Shown here: piece by piece, positions 41,600 through 51,057 of the stretch
Layout: the number at the start of each line of letters is the position of its first letter
How positions within the stretch are numbered: the stretch's first letter is position 1
Assembly: GCA_017502285.1 (NCBI GenBank)
Contig: JAFVVH010000052.1
Coordinates: 1 to 56,941, forward strand
DNA from: Oscillospiraceae bacterium
GTDB taxonomy: Bacteria; Bacillota; Clostridia; Oscillospirales; Oscillospiraceae
Direction of reading: 5' to 3'
Length of the DNA: 56,941 bases
The notes under the pieces: model-generated
What the model saw: only the letters and a program-made list of their open reading frames with translations
Database searches by the model: none
What the model was told of the DNA's origin: nothing
Program-made: the position numbers and the translations under genes

Positions 41600-43678
41600 A
41601 TGGCTGTGGATGCTACTCTCGTCGTAAAATCAGACGATAAATATTCCGATGCAACAAAGAAGATGGCTGCCGTCACCAAGTCTTTCAAAAAAGATGTTGA
41701 CGCGTTGGAAAACACCCTGCAGAAATTGAATAAGAACAAGGCATCAGTACAGGTAGACCTTGATCGGGCAAGGGCTGAACTTAGATCCGCAAAAAAGGAA
41801 TTCGACGGAACAGGGGCGGCCATAGAACGACTTGCCAATGCACATTTTGATGTGAACCACATCGAGAGAAACCTGAATACCTTAAGCCGAACCGCAAAAG
41901 AGGCGGAGAAGAACATCTCCAACGTGCAGAACCGGGTTGGCGGTTCTGGTGGGTCCGGATGGGGGACGAGTTTTACAAGTGCATTTGCTGCAAGTGGGTT
42001 GGCTGATATGGCTAAGGGCCTGGTTCAAAATCTTGGTACTTCTTATGCCGCCAGTACATTCGGTAGTGATACTGGAACTATGGCCTCGTCTATTCTTTCG
42101 GGTATGGCCACCGGCGCAGCAATCGGGCAATTTATCCCGATTCCCTTTGTAAATGCAGCTGTAGGTGCGGCAATTGGTGGTCTCGCAGGTCTTGCCAATG
42201 GCAGTATGCAGATATTTGAAAAAAAAGACGACTTCTTCAAGGACTACTACAACAACCTGTACGAGGAGCGGTTGGCAGCCGGGACGGAGGGTCTGACGGC
42301 AGGCTCGACCACAGCAGGCAGCCGCGAGCAGAGCTACAAGGCCTTTGAGAAGCGGCTGGGTGAGGCAGAGGCCACGGCATATCTGGCCAATGTTAAGCGC
42401 ATGGCCGCCCGGACCAACTACGGCTACGACGAGATTTTGGGCTATTCCAAGCTGTTGCTGAACAGCTATAACCCCGGCGAGACCTTTGGCCTGCTGACCA
42501 CACTGTCGGACGCTACGGCGGGGCTGAATTTGAGCAGCGCGGACGTAGAGATGTTCATTAAGGGCTTTTCCCGCATGCGCACCACGGGCAAGGTGACGCA
42601 GGAATACCTCAACTACTTCTCTGAGCGCGGCGTGGACGTGTACGAGGCACTGGCCCGGGGCACCGGGGCAGACAAGGCCAAGATCGCCGACATGGTGACC
42701 CGGGGTAAGATCAAGGGCGCGGATGCTGCGGAGTACATCGTGGAGTTCCTGAACGAGAGCTACAGCGGCCTGTCTGATGAGCTGATGGCGACCTATGACG
42801 CCATGATGGCCAACCTGCAGGACGTGCGCACCAACGTTGAAGAGGGATACGGTACCGGATATAACGAGGAACGCAAATCGGTGGTGCAGGCCATGACGGA
42901 TGCGCTGGACGGCAAGCTGGGCGAGAAGCTTACATGGCTGAATGAGTTGACCGGTTCTGCCCAAGGATATGCGGACAACCTGAAGGACAGCTACTGGATG
43001 GATGTAATGGAGGCGGTATTCACCGGAGACACCAAGTTGAACGAGGGCGTGGTCTTTGATGAGAAGACACAGGCCAAGGTGGACAAATATCGTAGCGACT
43101 ACGTAATGGCCCTGTTTCGCTATGATAACGCAAAGACCGAGGAGGCAAAGCACAAGGCGGCACTGGATATGGACCGAGTCCGGAAGCAGGCGGAAGTACT
43201 GGCCGGAGAGGTGTTCGGCGCAACCGATTTCAATAAAGCGCTGGTGGATAGTCAGACAGACTTGATCACGGAGACCCGAGAGCTGGCCAAGAAGTTTCAA
43301 ACATGGTCGGATCTGTATGGTCAGCAGCAGGAAAAGACCAAGGGGCAGGGAGGCGTCGTGGACACACCAGATGTCTCGATTCCCGGCGATGCGGACGGAA
43401 ACGGGGTTCTCACCAGAGCCGAAGCCTTGGCGTATGCAAATACGCGCGGCAACCCTACCGCATGGGGGCTGGATTACGTTCCCTACGACAACTATCCTGC
43501 CCTGCTTCATCAGGGCGAGCGGGTGCTGACCGCCCAGCAGGCCCGGGAGGCCGATCGTGGCTCGGGCGTGTCGGTGGTCATTTCCGGCAATGAGTTCCAC
43601 ATCCGGGAGGATGCGGACGTGGACCGGGTGGCCGAAGCGCTGCTGAACAAGCTGCAGCTGGCCGCTGTGAGGGGGTGA
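41600..43678 (+). CDS. Tail tape measure protein
   Basis: A 692-residue protein setting tail length. It has an N-terminal coiled coil (about 20-110), a glycine/alanine-rich hydrophobic stretch (about 130-200), a helical middle and a C-terminal LDYVPYDNYPALLHQGERVLTA-type motif. Near 595-612 it has GDADGNGVLTRAEAL, a dockerin/EF-hand-like calcium loop. The first 210 codons are more AT-rich than the rest, a sign of mosaic exchange. GGGGGG precedes the ATG. Confidence 0.9.
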   Translation: MAVDATLVVKSDDKYSDATKKMAAVTKSFKKDVDALENTLQKLNKNKASVQVDLDRARAELRSAKKEFDGTGAAIERLANAHFDVNHIERNLNTLSRTAKEAEKNISNVQNRVGGSGGSGWGTSFTSAFAASGLADMAKGLVQNLGTSYAASTFGSDTGTMASSILSGMATGAAIGQFIPIPFVNAAVGAAIGGLAGLANGSMQIFEKKDDFFKDYYNNLYEERLAAGTEGLTAGSTTAGSREQSYKAFEKRLGEAEATAYLANVKRMAARTNYGYDEILGYSKLLLNSYNPGETFGLLTTLSDATAGLNLSSADVEMFIKGFSRMRTTGKVTQEYLNYFSERGVDVYEALARGTGADKAKIADMVTRGKIKGADAAEYIVEFLNESYSGLSDELMATYDAMMANLQDVRTNVEEGYGTGYNEERKSVVQAMTDALDGKLGEKLTWLNELTGSAQGYADNLKDSYWMDVMEAVFTGDTKLNEGVVFDEKTQAKVDKYRSDYVMALFRYDNAKTEEAKHKAALDMDRVRKQAEVLAGEVFGATDFNKALVDSQTDLITETRELAKKFQTWSDLYGQQQEKTKGQGGVVDTPDVSIPGDADGNGVLTRAEALAYANTRGNPTAWGLDYVPYDNYPALLHQGERVLTAQQAREADRGSGVSVVISGNEFHIREDADVDRVAEALLNKLQLAAVRG

Positions 43679-43682
43679 GCCG

Positions 43683-44330
43683 ATGCAATTCTGTTTTATT
43701 CAGGGCGACACGGTGCTGACCATGCCGGTGACACCGCCGGATTATGATTTTGCCGTGGGCCGCAAGATGGAGACCATCAACATCAGCGCGCTGGGTGAGG
43801 TGTTTCGGCCCGGTGGCCGCAGTCGGTGGAGCAGGACCTTTCCGTTTCTGCTGCCGGCACATGAATACAGTTTCATGGAGCCGGGAACCCGGGCGGAGCC
43901 CCAATATTATCTGGATCAGCTGAAGCGCTGGAGTTTGGATGATAAACCGGTGCGGCTTATTATCACGGAGACGGACATCAACCTTCTGGTTTACATCGAG
44001 GACGCGACTGTCCGGGAACAGGACGGCAGCGGCGACCGTTATGTGGATGTGGCGGTGCGAGAATTTGTGGATCCACTGACTCCAATCGTTGGGGTCGCCG
44101 TACAGGGCGCACGGCAGTCTGCAGACGGCGCACCGGAGCAGGAGCAGAGCTGGTCCATCAAAAAGGGCGAGACGCTTGGGATGATCTGCCGGCGGTTCTA
44201 CGGCAATTCCGGGGCGAAGTATTATAACGCGCTCGCCTCCCACAACGGAATCAAAAACCCCCATTTGATTTATGCTGGGCAGACGATCAGAATCCCGCCC
44301 GAGGCGGTGCTGTTCGGAGGTGGCAAATGA
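43683..44330 (+). CDS. LysM baseplate protein (XkdP-like)
   Basis: A 215-residue protein: an N-terminal domain starting MQFCFIQGDTVLTMPVTP and a C-terminal LysM domain (SIKKGETLGMICRRFYGN, NPHLIYAGQTIRIP). XkdP-type proteins join tube to baseplate hub. Its end overlaps the next gene by 4 nt. Confidence 0.85.
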   Translation: MQFCFIQGDTVLTMPVTPPDYDFAVGRKMETINISALGEVFRPGGRSRWSRTFPFLLPAHEYSFMEPGTRAEPQYYLDQLKRWSLDDKPVRLIITETDINLLVYIEDATVREQDGSGDRYVDVAVREFVDPLTPIVGVAVQGARQSADGAPEQEQSWSIKKGETLGMICRRFYGNSGAKYYNALASHNGIKNPHLIYAGQTIRIPPEAVLFGGGK

Positions 44331-45310
44331 ACCTGCTGATGACCAAACGCACCGGCGGCACGTGGTCGGTGACTCAGATCGTGACCACAACGACCTGGTC
44401 TGGAGACAAGTCTGCCATCTGCCGGCAGCTGATTTGTGGGTTGGCATATCTGGACGGCGTGACCGTGCCTATGGCGGAGCTGGGTGACCTGCTCGCCCTG
44501 CAGGAGGGCGGCGACACAGTGTTCGAGGGTGTGGTACTGCGCCGGGAGCTGGCCTCAGAGGACCATGTATTGCAGGTGACAGCCTTTGACAAGGGATACT
44601 ATTTGCAGCGAAATGACGGTACATATAAGTTCAACGGCGCAACTCCGGAGGCCATTACCCGGCGGGTCTGTGAGAACAAGGGTATTCCTATCGCGGCCCT
44701 GCCCACCACCGGAGTCAAGCTGCAGCGCAAGTTTGCGGCGGTGGCCCTCAATCAAATCGTGACCACCGCGTGGTCGCTGGCCCGGGAGCAGACGGGCAAG
44801 GAGTATGCCATTCGCTACACACCTGCAGGTCTGCTGGTGAAGGAGCGCAGCATGGGGGTGGACAACCCTGTCATTGCCGCCGGGTGCAATCTGATGGATG
44901 CCAAGACGGTGGAGGATGCCACCAGGATGGTCAACAGCGTGGCCATCTATGACAGCAACGGAAACTTTCTGCGCCGGATGGGTGATGAGTCCGCCCAGCA
45001 GATATACGGGCTCATGGAAGGCCACATCACACAGGCCAAGGGCAAGTCGGCTCAGGCCAATGATAAGGCGAAGAAGGCCCTGCAGGACGGAGTGCTGCAG
45101 CGCACGGTGACGGTCAATGTGCTGGGCGACGTCAACTATGTCTCCGGTGAGACGGTGGTGGCCAGAGAGGCGAGCACCGGGCTGACGGGAGTGTTCTGGA
45201 TCGACGGCGACGTGCACACGTGGAAAAATGATGCTCATTACACCCGGCTTACGCTGAATTGCCGGAACGTGATGGCAACGGCAAATGCGGGGAGTGATCT
45301 GAATGGATAA
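44327..45310 (+). CDS. Baseplate hub protein (XkdQ-like)
   Basis: A 327-residue hub protein with phage late control gene D-type folds (WSVTQIVTTTTWSGDKS; CENKGIPIAALPTTGV; AGCNLMDAKTVEDATRMVN). It overlaps both neighbours by a few bases. Confidence 0.85.
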   Translation: MNLLMTKRTGGTWSVTQIVTTTTWSGDKSAICRQLICGLAYLDGVTVPMAELGDLLALQEGGDTVFEGVVLRRELASEDHVLQVTAFDKGYYLQRNDGTYKFNGATPEAITRRVCENKGIPIAALPTTGVKLQRKFAAVALNQIVTTAWSLAREQTGKEYAIRYTPAGLLVKERSMGVDNPVIAAGCNLMDAKTVEDATRMVNSVAIYDSNGNFLRRMGDESAQQIYGLMEGHITQAKGKSAQANDKAKKALQDGVLQRTVTVNVLGDVNYVSGETVVAREASTGLTGVFWIDGDVHTWKNDAHYTRLTLNCRNVMATANAGSDLNG

Positions 45311-45641
45311 CCAAAGCGCGAGAGACCCTTATTTGGCTTTGAACGAGCACTTTCAAGATCAGGCCAGCCGGGTGCTGCTGCCCCATCACACTGTTGGACG
45401 GGTGCTGAGCGCAGCGCCCATGCGGGTGAGAGCAGACGGTTTGGATCTGGACGCAGAGGACCTGCGCGTTGCATGGCATCTGACGGACGGGTGGATGCGG
45501 CAGCTGCTGTCCAGCGCCGCGGCACTCCCAACCGAGGTCCCGCCCCCGGCGCTGAAGGCCGGAGATGAGGTTCTGCTGCTGCCCAGTGAAGACCGACAGA
45601 TCTATTACATTCTTGACAAATTCGTGGAGGTGGCCCGATGA
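45303..45641 (+). CDS. DUF2577 baseplate protein (XkdR-like)
   Basis: A 112-residue protein between XkdQ- and XkdS-like genes. GDEVLLLPSEDRQIYYILDK at the end matches DUF2577. Confidence 0.8.
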   Translation: MDNQSARDPYLALNEHFQDQASRVLLPHHTVGRVLSAAPMRVRADGLDLDAEDLRVAWHLTDGWMRQLLSSAAALPTEVPPPALKAGDEVLLLPSEDRQIYYILDKFVEVAR

Positions 45642-46078
45642 GCCTTTTCCCACTGATCGAAGCCCCTGACACCGGGCAGCTGACCACAGATGGCAGCCTG
45701 CCCCTGTGCCGGGAGGTGGATTGGAACTTTGAGACCAACCGGCCTGTGTGGCGGGGAGGTCAGCCGGTGATCGTGACCGGCGCCAGGGCGGTGCTGGTGT
45801 GGGCGTGGAACGCGCTGCATACCCAGCGCTTTGCTCACGATGTATTCAGCACCAGCTACGGCCAGGATATGTTTCAGCTGGTGGGCAGACCTTATTCCGA
45901 AGGCGTAAGGCAGTCGGAGGCCATCCGCATCCTGCGGGACACGTTGCTGGTCAATCCGTACATTACGGCGGTGGAGCAGGTGGAGGTGGCCTTTGAGGGC
46001 AGCACCCTACACCTGACTGCACGGCTGAAGACTATTTATGGGGAGGTACCTATCGATGGATTTGACATCGCCCTATGA
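45638..46078 (+). CDS. DUF2634 baseplate protein (XkdS-like)
   Basis: A 146-residue gp25-like protein (LVWAWNALHTQRFAHDVFS; EAIRILRDTLLVNPYI) that links hub and wedge. It overlaps the previous gene by 4 nt. Confidence 0.85.
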   Translation: MSLFPLIEAPDTGQLTTDGSLPLCREVDWNFETNRPVWRGGQPVIVTGARAVLVWAWNALHTQRFAHDVFSTSYGQDMFQLVGRPYSEGVRQSEAIRILRDTLLVNPYITAVEQVEVAFEGSTLHLTARLKTIYGEVPIDGFDIAL

Positions 46079-47147
46079 CAACATTACCCCCGAGAGCATC
46101 AAGAGCGAAATTCTGACCGATATTCGCCAGCACAGCGGTGTGGATGTGCAGGAGGGCGCTTTTGCCAATGTGGTGGTGAGCGGCGTGGCCTATAAGCAAT
46201 TTGTTGGCTATCAGCAGATGCGTCAGATGCTTTTTGCGGCATTCCCCGATGCCACCGCCGGCGAGTTTATCGACAAGGCGGCCGCGGCGGTCGGGTTGGA
46301 GCGCAAGGAGGCGGCAGTGGCCACGGCGCAGGTGACCTTCACCGGCGAGGAGGGGACGACCATCCCTGCGCAGACCGTTGTGTATGCCTCTGTGAGCGGT
46401 CTGTGCTTCCGGACGGATGCAGACACCACCGTAGCCAACGGAAGCGCCACAGTATCCGCACAGGCCGCCGAAGGGGGCACGGAATACAATGTCGCTGCCG
46501 GAGAAATCGACACAATGTACGTCAATGTGGCAGGTGTGGATGGGGTCACCAATCTGCAGGCTGCGTCCGGCGGGACAGATCCGGAGAGTGACGAGGCCCT
46601 GTGGCAGCGGTATCACACCCAAATGACCCTGCGGCCCACATCCGGCAATCCGGACCAGTACATTATCTGGGCGCTGGAGGTGCCCGGTGTTGCATGGGCG
46701 CAGTGCATCCCCGTTTGGAACGGTGCCGGCACGGTCAAGGTCATTATCGCCGGCGAGGGGCGTGAGCCGGTGGAACCGGACGTGCTGCAGGACTGCATGG
46801 ACCATCTGACTGAGCAGCGGGTGATTGGCGCTGAGGTGACAGTGGTCTCTGTCATTACGCGCACCATCGACTTGTCCGCAGACGTGGAATTGGACGAGGG
46901 ATACACACTGGAGGCTGTGAGAGCACAGTTTGTGCAGCTGGTAAACGAGCTGCTTGAGCGGGTGCCTTTTGGTCAAGCGGTAACAGTGCCGTACAGCAAA
47001 ATCCTCTCCTGTTTGCTGCGGTGTGACGGTGTCAACGACTACTCTGCGCTGCTGGTGGATGGAGAAACCGATGCCATTACGATCACAGCGGAGCAGACCT
47101 GCATCGTTGGCACAGCAACAGTGACAAGCGGGGGTGGTGGGGCATGA
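46056..47147 (+). CDS. Baseplate J-like protein (XkdT-like)
   Basis: A 363-residue wedge protein (ITPESIKSEILTDIRQ; GEFIDKAAAAVGLERKEA; TLRPTSGNPDQYIIWALEV). GGGGAGGT precedes the ATG at 46056, within the end of the XkdS-like gene. Confidence 0.92.
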   Translation: MDLTSPYDNITPESIKSEILTDIRQHSGVDVQEGAFANVVVSGVAYKQFVGYQQMRQMLFAAFPDATAGEFIDKAAAAVGLERKEAAVATAQVTFTGEEGTTIPAQTVVYASVSGLCFRTDADTTVANGSATVSAQAAEGGTEYNVAAGEIDTMYVNVAGVDGVTNLQAASGGTDPESDEALWQRYHTQMTLRPTSGNPDQYIIWALEVPGVAWAQCIPVWNGAGTVKVIIAGEGREPVEPDVLQDCMDHLTEQRVIGAEVTVVSVITRTIDLSADVELDEGYTLEAVRAQFVQLVNELLERVPFGQAVTVPYSKILSCLLRCDGVNDYSALLVDGETDAITITAEQTCIVGTATVTSGGGGA

Positions 47148-47677
47148 CTGAGGCACGCGACCACGTCCCGGCGTACTATTACGACGACCCGAATACCGCA
47201 GCTGTCCTGATGGCGCTTGACAGGGCAGGGGAGCGGTTTCTTGCCGCGGTGGAAGATCACCTGCGGCAGCTGGACGTGCGCACTGCAACGTGGGGCCTGC
47301 CACTGTGGGAAAGCCGATACGGAATCAAGCCAAATATGGCTGCTGACTACGATGGACGTCGGAGCACGGTAATGGCTCGAATGCGCAGTGCCGGCACGAC
47401 CACTGTGGCCATGATCCAGAACCTGGCGGCCAGCTACTCCAATGGCGAGGTAGACGTGATCGAGTACCCGGATCAGTTCCGCATCGAGATCAAGTTCGTC
47501 AATACCGTGGGCACTCCGTCCAATATCGAAGATCTCACTGCCGAGCTAAGGGCCTGCCTGCCTGCTCATTTGGAGTGGGGGTATATCATCACCTATGTCA
47601 TGTGGAGCCAACTTAACACCAAGACCTGGGACGAGTTGTCCGGCCGGACCTGGGTCGAAGTAAAGGAGTCGATGTAA
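47144..47677 (+). CDS. DUF2313 baseplate protein (XkdU-like)
   Basis: A 177-residue protein (LPLWESRYGIKPNMAADYDGR; LPAHLEWGYIITYVMWSQL) typical of YmfQ/XkdU. It joins the wedge to fibres and overlaps the previous stop by 4 nt. Confidence 0.88.
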   Translation: MTEARDHVPAYYYDDPNTAAVLMALDRAGERFLAAVEDHLRQLDVRTATWGLPLWESRYGIKPNMAADYDGRRSTVMARMRSAGTTTVAMIQNLAASYSNGEVDVIEYPDQFRIEIKFVNTVGTPSNIEDLTAELRACLPAHLEWGYIITYVMWSQLNTKTWDELSGRTWVEVKESM

Positions 47678-48364
47678 ATGAAAAGCACGGAACGACTGGG
47701 CCTTGCCCTGCCGGAGCCCAGCGACTATGTAAATATCGAGACGCTGAATGAAAACTTCAGGAGGCTGGATGCGCTTACCCCATCTGATATCAATGCAGCT
47801 CCGCAGGATCATGGTGCCCATGTGCCTGCAGTGCAGGATGCCGACAATGCCAAGTTCCTGCGCAATGACAATACTTGGAAGAAGGTCACACCAGCGAACA
47901 TTGGGGCTGTGCCCACGACCAGGACGGTAAACGGGAAGGCGCTGTCTTCTGATATTATCCTGAGTGCCGCAGACGTGAACGCAGCGGCAACGTCCCACGG
48001 AAACCATGTTCCCACACCGCAGACCGCCAACAACGCAACATTCTTGCGAAACGATAACTCTTGGCAGAAAGTAACACCTGCGAATATTGGTGCGGCTGTA
48101 ACTGCGACCTACACCGCCACCGTGACAACCTCTTGGACTGCAAGCGGTGACTATTATTATCAGGACATTACCGTGTCTGGCATCTTGGCAACGGACACGC
48201 CTATTGTGGATATTGTGTGTGGCTCTGACAATGCCGCAAACAAGGTTTACAGCGAGAATATCTGCAAGGTATTCCGCATTACCACCTCTGCCAATAAAAT
48301 TCGAGTGTGGGCAACGGAAAAAATCAGCACAGCGTTCCCCATCCAGTTAAAGGTGGTGCGATAA
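47678..48364 (+). CDS. Tail fibre protein with phage fibre repeats
   Basis: A 228-residue protein. Two tandem fibre repeats contain HGAHVP or HGNHVP, AKFLRNDNTW or ATFLRNDNSW and KVTPANIGA. The C-terminal 75 residues form a beta domain. It starts right after the XkdU-like stop. Confidence 0.85.
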   Translation: MKSTERLGLALPEPSDYVNIETLNENFRRLDALTPSDINAAPQDHGAHVPAVQDADNAKFLRNDNTWKKVTPANIGAVPTTRTVNGKALSSDIILSAADVNAAATSHGNHVPTPQTANNATFLRNDNSWQKVTPANIGAAVTATYTATVTTSWTASGDYYYQDITVSGILATDTPIVDIVCGSDNAANKVYSENICKVFRITTSANKIRVWATEKISTAFPIQLKVVR

Positions 48365-48730
48365 ATGGGAGAAGCATTGATTACCCGTAGGGGTGGCGGT
48401 AATAAGAGCGGGTATATACTCGCAATGAAAGAGTTTAAGCCATCATCGTACACGACCGTAAAAACAGATGCCGATACATTCCTCCTAACATACGCTTTTA
48501 GCGAAGATGTAGTGCTGTCTGGGAATTTCTTTTTGCACGGAGATGTTCTCGGTAACGACCTTTTCTTCACGGGCTTTGACGACCCTGTTGAGATAGAAAC
48601 CTCTTTGGGGAATGTTTGCAGAGTGTGGGCGAGTTGGGACGGGGATACTGTCAAACTATGGTGTCGCATACTCGAAGGAAATAGTTTCAGTCACAAAAGT
48701 GCTGGTATATATTTGGGTTTTTACAAGTAA
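48365..48730 (+). CDS. Small tail-tip protein
   Basis: A 121-residue beta-rich protein starting MGEALITRRGGG, a start often seen in Firmicute tail-fibre-associated proteins. It is AT-rich in contrast to neighbours, suggesting recent exchange of a host-range cassette. Confidence 0.65.
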   Translation: MGEALITRRGGGNKSGYILAMKEFKPSSYTTVKTDADTFLLTYAFSEDVVLSGNFFLHGDVLGNDLFFTGFDDPVEIETSLGNVCRVWASWDGDTVKLWCRILEGNSFSHKSAGIYLGFYK

Positions 48731-48743
48731 GGAGGGATAAGCA

Positions 48744-49193
48744 ATGTATATCGCATATAACGGAACAAACTACCCCTGCCAGTGCAGACCCTCCGCAACG
48801 ATGGTATATCGTGGTCTGCCCGATGATTTTCCTGCTCCCGTGAGTGGTGAAATTACCCTGTGTGCGGATGATGATTTTGTCATGCGGACGGATAAGGCAG
48901 AGGACTATCTGCGACAGACTTTTGGGGGCGGTGTGCTGACGCTGACCAATGAACCCGAACCAGTTGAGCCTGTGACCCCCGTTCTGACCCCCGCCCAACA
49001 GCGCGAGGAGGCCTACAACACCCAGCCCATCATTGAATGGGACGGTGAGTTGCTGACCGTCACCCAGGCGGCGCAGAAGTGGCAGTATTATGCCGCAGAG
49101 GGTAGCGCCCGTGCGGATGAGCTGCAGGCGCTGATCGCCGCGGCCAAGCAGACCATCCGGGAGCAGTACCCGGACGAGGAGGCGGCGGAATGA
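48744..49193 (+). CDS. Tail fibre-associated hypothetical protein
   Basis: A 149-residue protein with an N-terminal beta part (MYIAYNGTNYPCQCRPS) and an acidic, Pro-rich linker then a helical end. It may act with the fibres; no specific family is recognised. Confidence 0.65.
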   Translation: MYIAYNGTNYPCQCRPSATMVYRGLPDDFPAPVSGEITLCADDDFVMRTDKAEDYLRQTFGGGVLTLTNEPEPVEPVTPVLTPAQQREEAYNTQPIIEWDGELLTVTQAAQKWQYYAAEGSARADELQALIAAAKQTIREQYPDEEAAE

Positions 49194-49224
49194 AAAAGCT
49201 CAAGGTGCTGGAGGAGGATAGAGT

Positions 49225-50847
49225 ATGATTCGCTTTGACAACTGGACCATTCAGGCCGATGGCGACATTCTCGCCCGGCAGTTTGACCACCTGACCCGGA
49301 CTCTCTGCGTGGAAGGGGATATCCCTGCTGGGTGGGAGTGGGCCATGCTGGTGCAGGTGGGCGCTGCCATGGATATTATCCCTCTGACGGCTGCGGAGGA
49401 CGCTCTGAGCGCCGTTCTGACCGCCCAGCAGCTGTCTGTCTCCGGCTACTATAACATGCAGCTGAGGGGCACCAAGGACGAACTTGTGCGGCACACCAAC
49501 ACCGTCAACGTCTACATTCCTGCCTCTCTGTCCGGGGACAAGCAGTGGCCCGAAATCCCCAGTGAGTTTACAGAGATGGAGCGCAGGGTCACGGAGAAGG
49601 CAGCTCAGGCCGAAGGCTATGCCACCCATCCGCCGATTGTTGGAGACAACAGCAACTGGTGGGAGTGGGACGGAACGGCCTACGCAGATACCGGCAAGTC
49701 CAGCCGAGGCGAACAGGGTATCCAGGGCGAGCAAGGCTCGCAGGGCATCCCCGGCGAACTGACTGTGCGGCAGGGCAACACCCTCTATGCCAACGCATTG
49801 AAAGGTACGGCAAGCGGCTCTGTTGTCTATTTGGATGATGTCAGTCCGCTGGAGCATAGCGTGCCCGTCAAGGTGAGAAGTAAGAACCTTGTTGATGCGG
49901 ATAAAATGCTCAACAGTAATCTAACAAAAGACGAAAACGGAGTTTATAGAATAACGAAACGGTCTGCAAAGGCTTACATGTTTGACACACCAATTCCAGC
50001 AAACACACCGATTGTTTTAACTTATGAAAACCTTGATGGTTATAATGCAAATTCGGATGCTCTTTTTTCTCATTCGGTTTATTTTGCAGACGAAACCGTC
50101 GCAAGCGGAAACTGGGTAGGGGTATCAGCCAACTTTGGAAACAGTTTGCGTATAAACGCATCCAAACCAATAACAGGGTTTCTCCTTGTAACTTATAACC
50201 CGTCTGATGATTTTTACGCTACTTTTACGGGAGTACAACTGGAAATCGGCACAACCGCCACGGCGTACACCCCTTATGTGCCCGACCTGACGGCGGTAAC
50301 ACTAACCAAGACGGGCCTGAATATTTGGGATGAGCAGTGGGAGCTGGGAACGATTTACAACAGCGGCAATGCCGCAGGCGCAACGGATACCATTCGTTCC
50401 AAGAATTTCATTCCCGTCAAAGCGGGAGTAAAACTACGCTTTACCCTTCCGCAAATGGCGAGAGTCATATATTACGACACAAACAAAACGGCATACAACA
50501 GCGCCTACCCCAGTTCGGGGAGCACTCTCACCCCTTCGCAAGATGGGTATATAAGGTTTGCAATCGGGGCTTCTGTTGGCACGGGTAATCCCGCTATTAC
50601 CGAGTACGGCAACAACATCTGTATCAGCGTTTTCGATGAAGCTACCAAAGGTGTTTACGAGCCGTATAAGGGAGAAAACTACGTCCCTTCCGAGGACGGC
50701 ACCTGCGAGGTCGTGTCCGTAGCACCAATTATGACCCTGCTGACAGACACTCCCGGTGTTGTCATTGATTGCGAATACAACCGGGACATCAACAAGGCCT
50801 TTGAGCAGTTGACTCAGGCCATTATTTCTATGGGAGGTAACATCTAA
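49225..50847 (+). CDS. Tail fibre or receptor-binding protein with collagen-like segment
   Basis: A 540-residue protein. The first about 110 residues look like a baseplate-binding domain, followed by a linker, a short Gly-X-Y run (RGEQGIQGEQGSQGIPGE, about 161-178) and AT-rich beta-sandwich domains (about 215-360 and 375-490) likely to bind cell-surface sugars. The change in composition near 49,880 and 50,640 suggests a swapped cassette. A 12-codon ORF (49190-49228) overlaps its start. Confidence 0.75.
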   Translation: MIRFDNWTIQADGDILARQFDHLTRTLCVEGDIPAGWEWAMLVQVGAAMDIIPLTAAEDALSAVLTAQQLSVSGYYNMQLRGTKDELVRHTNTVNVYIPASLSGDKQWPEIPSEFTEMERRVTEKAAQAEGYATHPPIVGDNSNWWEWDGTAYADTGKSSRGEQGIQGEQGSQGIPGELTVRQGNTLYANALKGTASGSVVYLDDVSPLEHSVPVKVRSKNLVDADKMLNSNLTKDENGVYRITKRSAKAYMFDTPIPANTPIVLTYENLDGYNANSDALFSHSVYFADETVASGNWVGVSANFGNSLRINASKPITGFLLVTYNPSDDFYATFTGVQLEIGTTATAYTPYVPDLTAVTLTKTGLNIWDEQWELGTIYNSGNAAGATDTIRSKNFIPVKAGVKLRFTLPQMARVIYYDTNKTAYNSAYPSSGSTLTPSQDGYIRFAIGASVGTGNPAITEYGNNICISVFDEATKGVYEPYKGENYVPSEDGTCEVVSVAPIMTLLTDTPGVVIDCEYNRDINKAFEQLTQAIISMGGNI

Positions 50848-51056
50848 TGTTCAGCATGAGAAACTTTGTGAAGGACGGCTTTTTGAAGGCCGTGGGTAAG
50901 ATGGCAGACTATCAGATCATCCTGAATGCCGCAAGCTGGCATGAGAAGGGTGTGCTGACTGAGGAGGATCTTGCCGAGATCCAGAGCGCCATCAGTGCTA
51001 AGAACGCTGTGGAGGATGCGCCGGATGCGACTGAAGAAATGATGGAGGGAGCATAA
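50847..51056 (+). CDS. Small phage protein before holin
   Basis: A 69-residue protein (FVKDGFLKAVGKMADYQIIL; WHEKGVLTEEDLAEIQ) resembling XkdX-like or helper proteins that precede lysis genes. It overlaps the previous stop by one base. Confidence 0.65.
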   Translation: MFSMRNFVKDGFLKAVGKMADYQIILNAASWHEKGVLTEEDLAEIQSAISAKNAVEDAPDATEEMMEGA

Positions 51057-51057
51057 A

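Noticed and set aside
41882-43600. A 572-codon minus-strand frame across the tape measure gene
   Set aside because: It has no RBS and no recognisable domain, and the tape measure gene on the other strand is clear.
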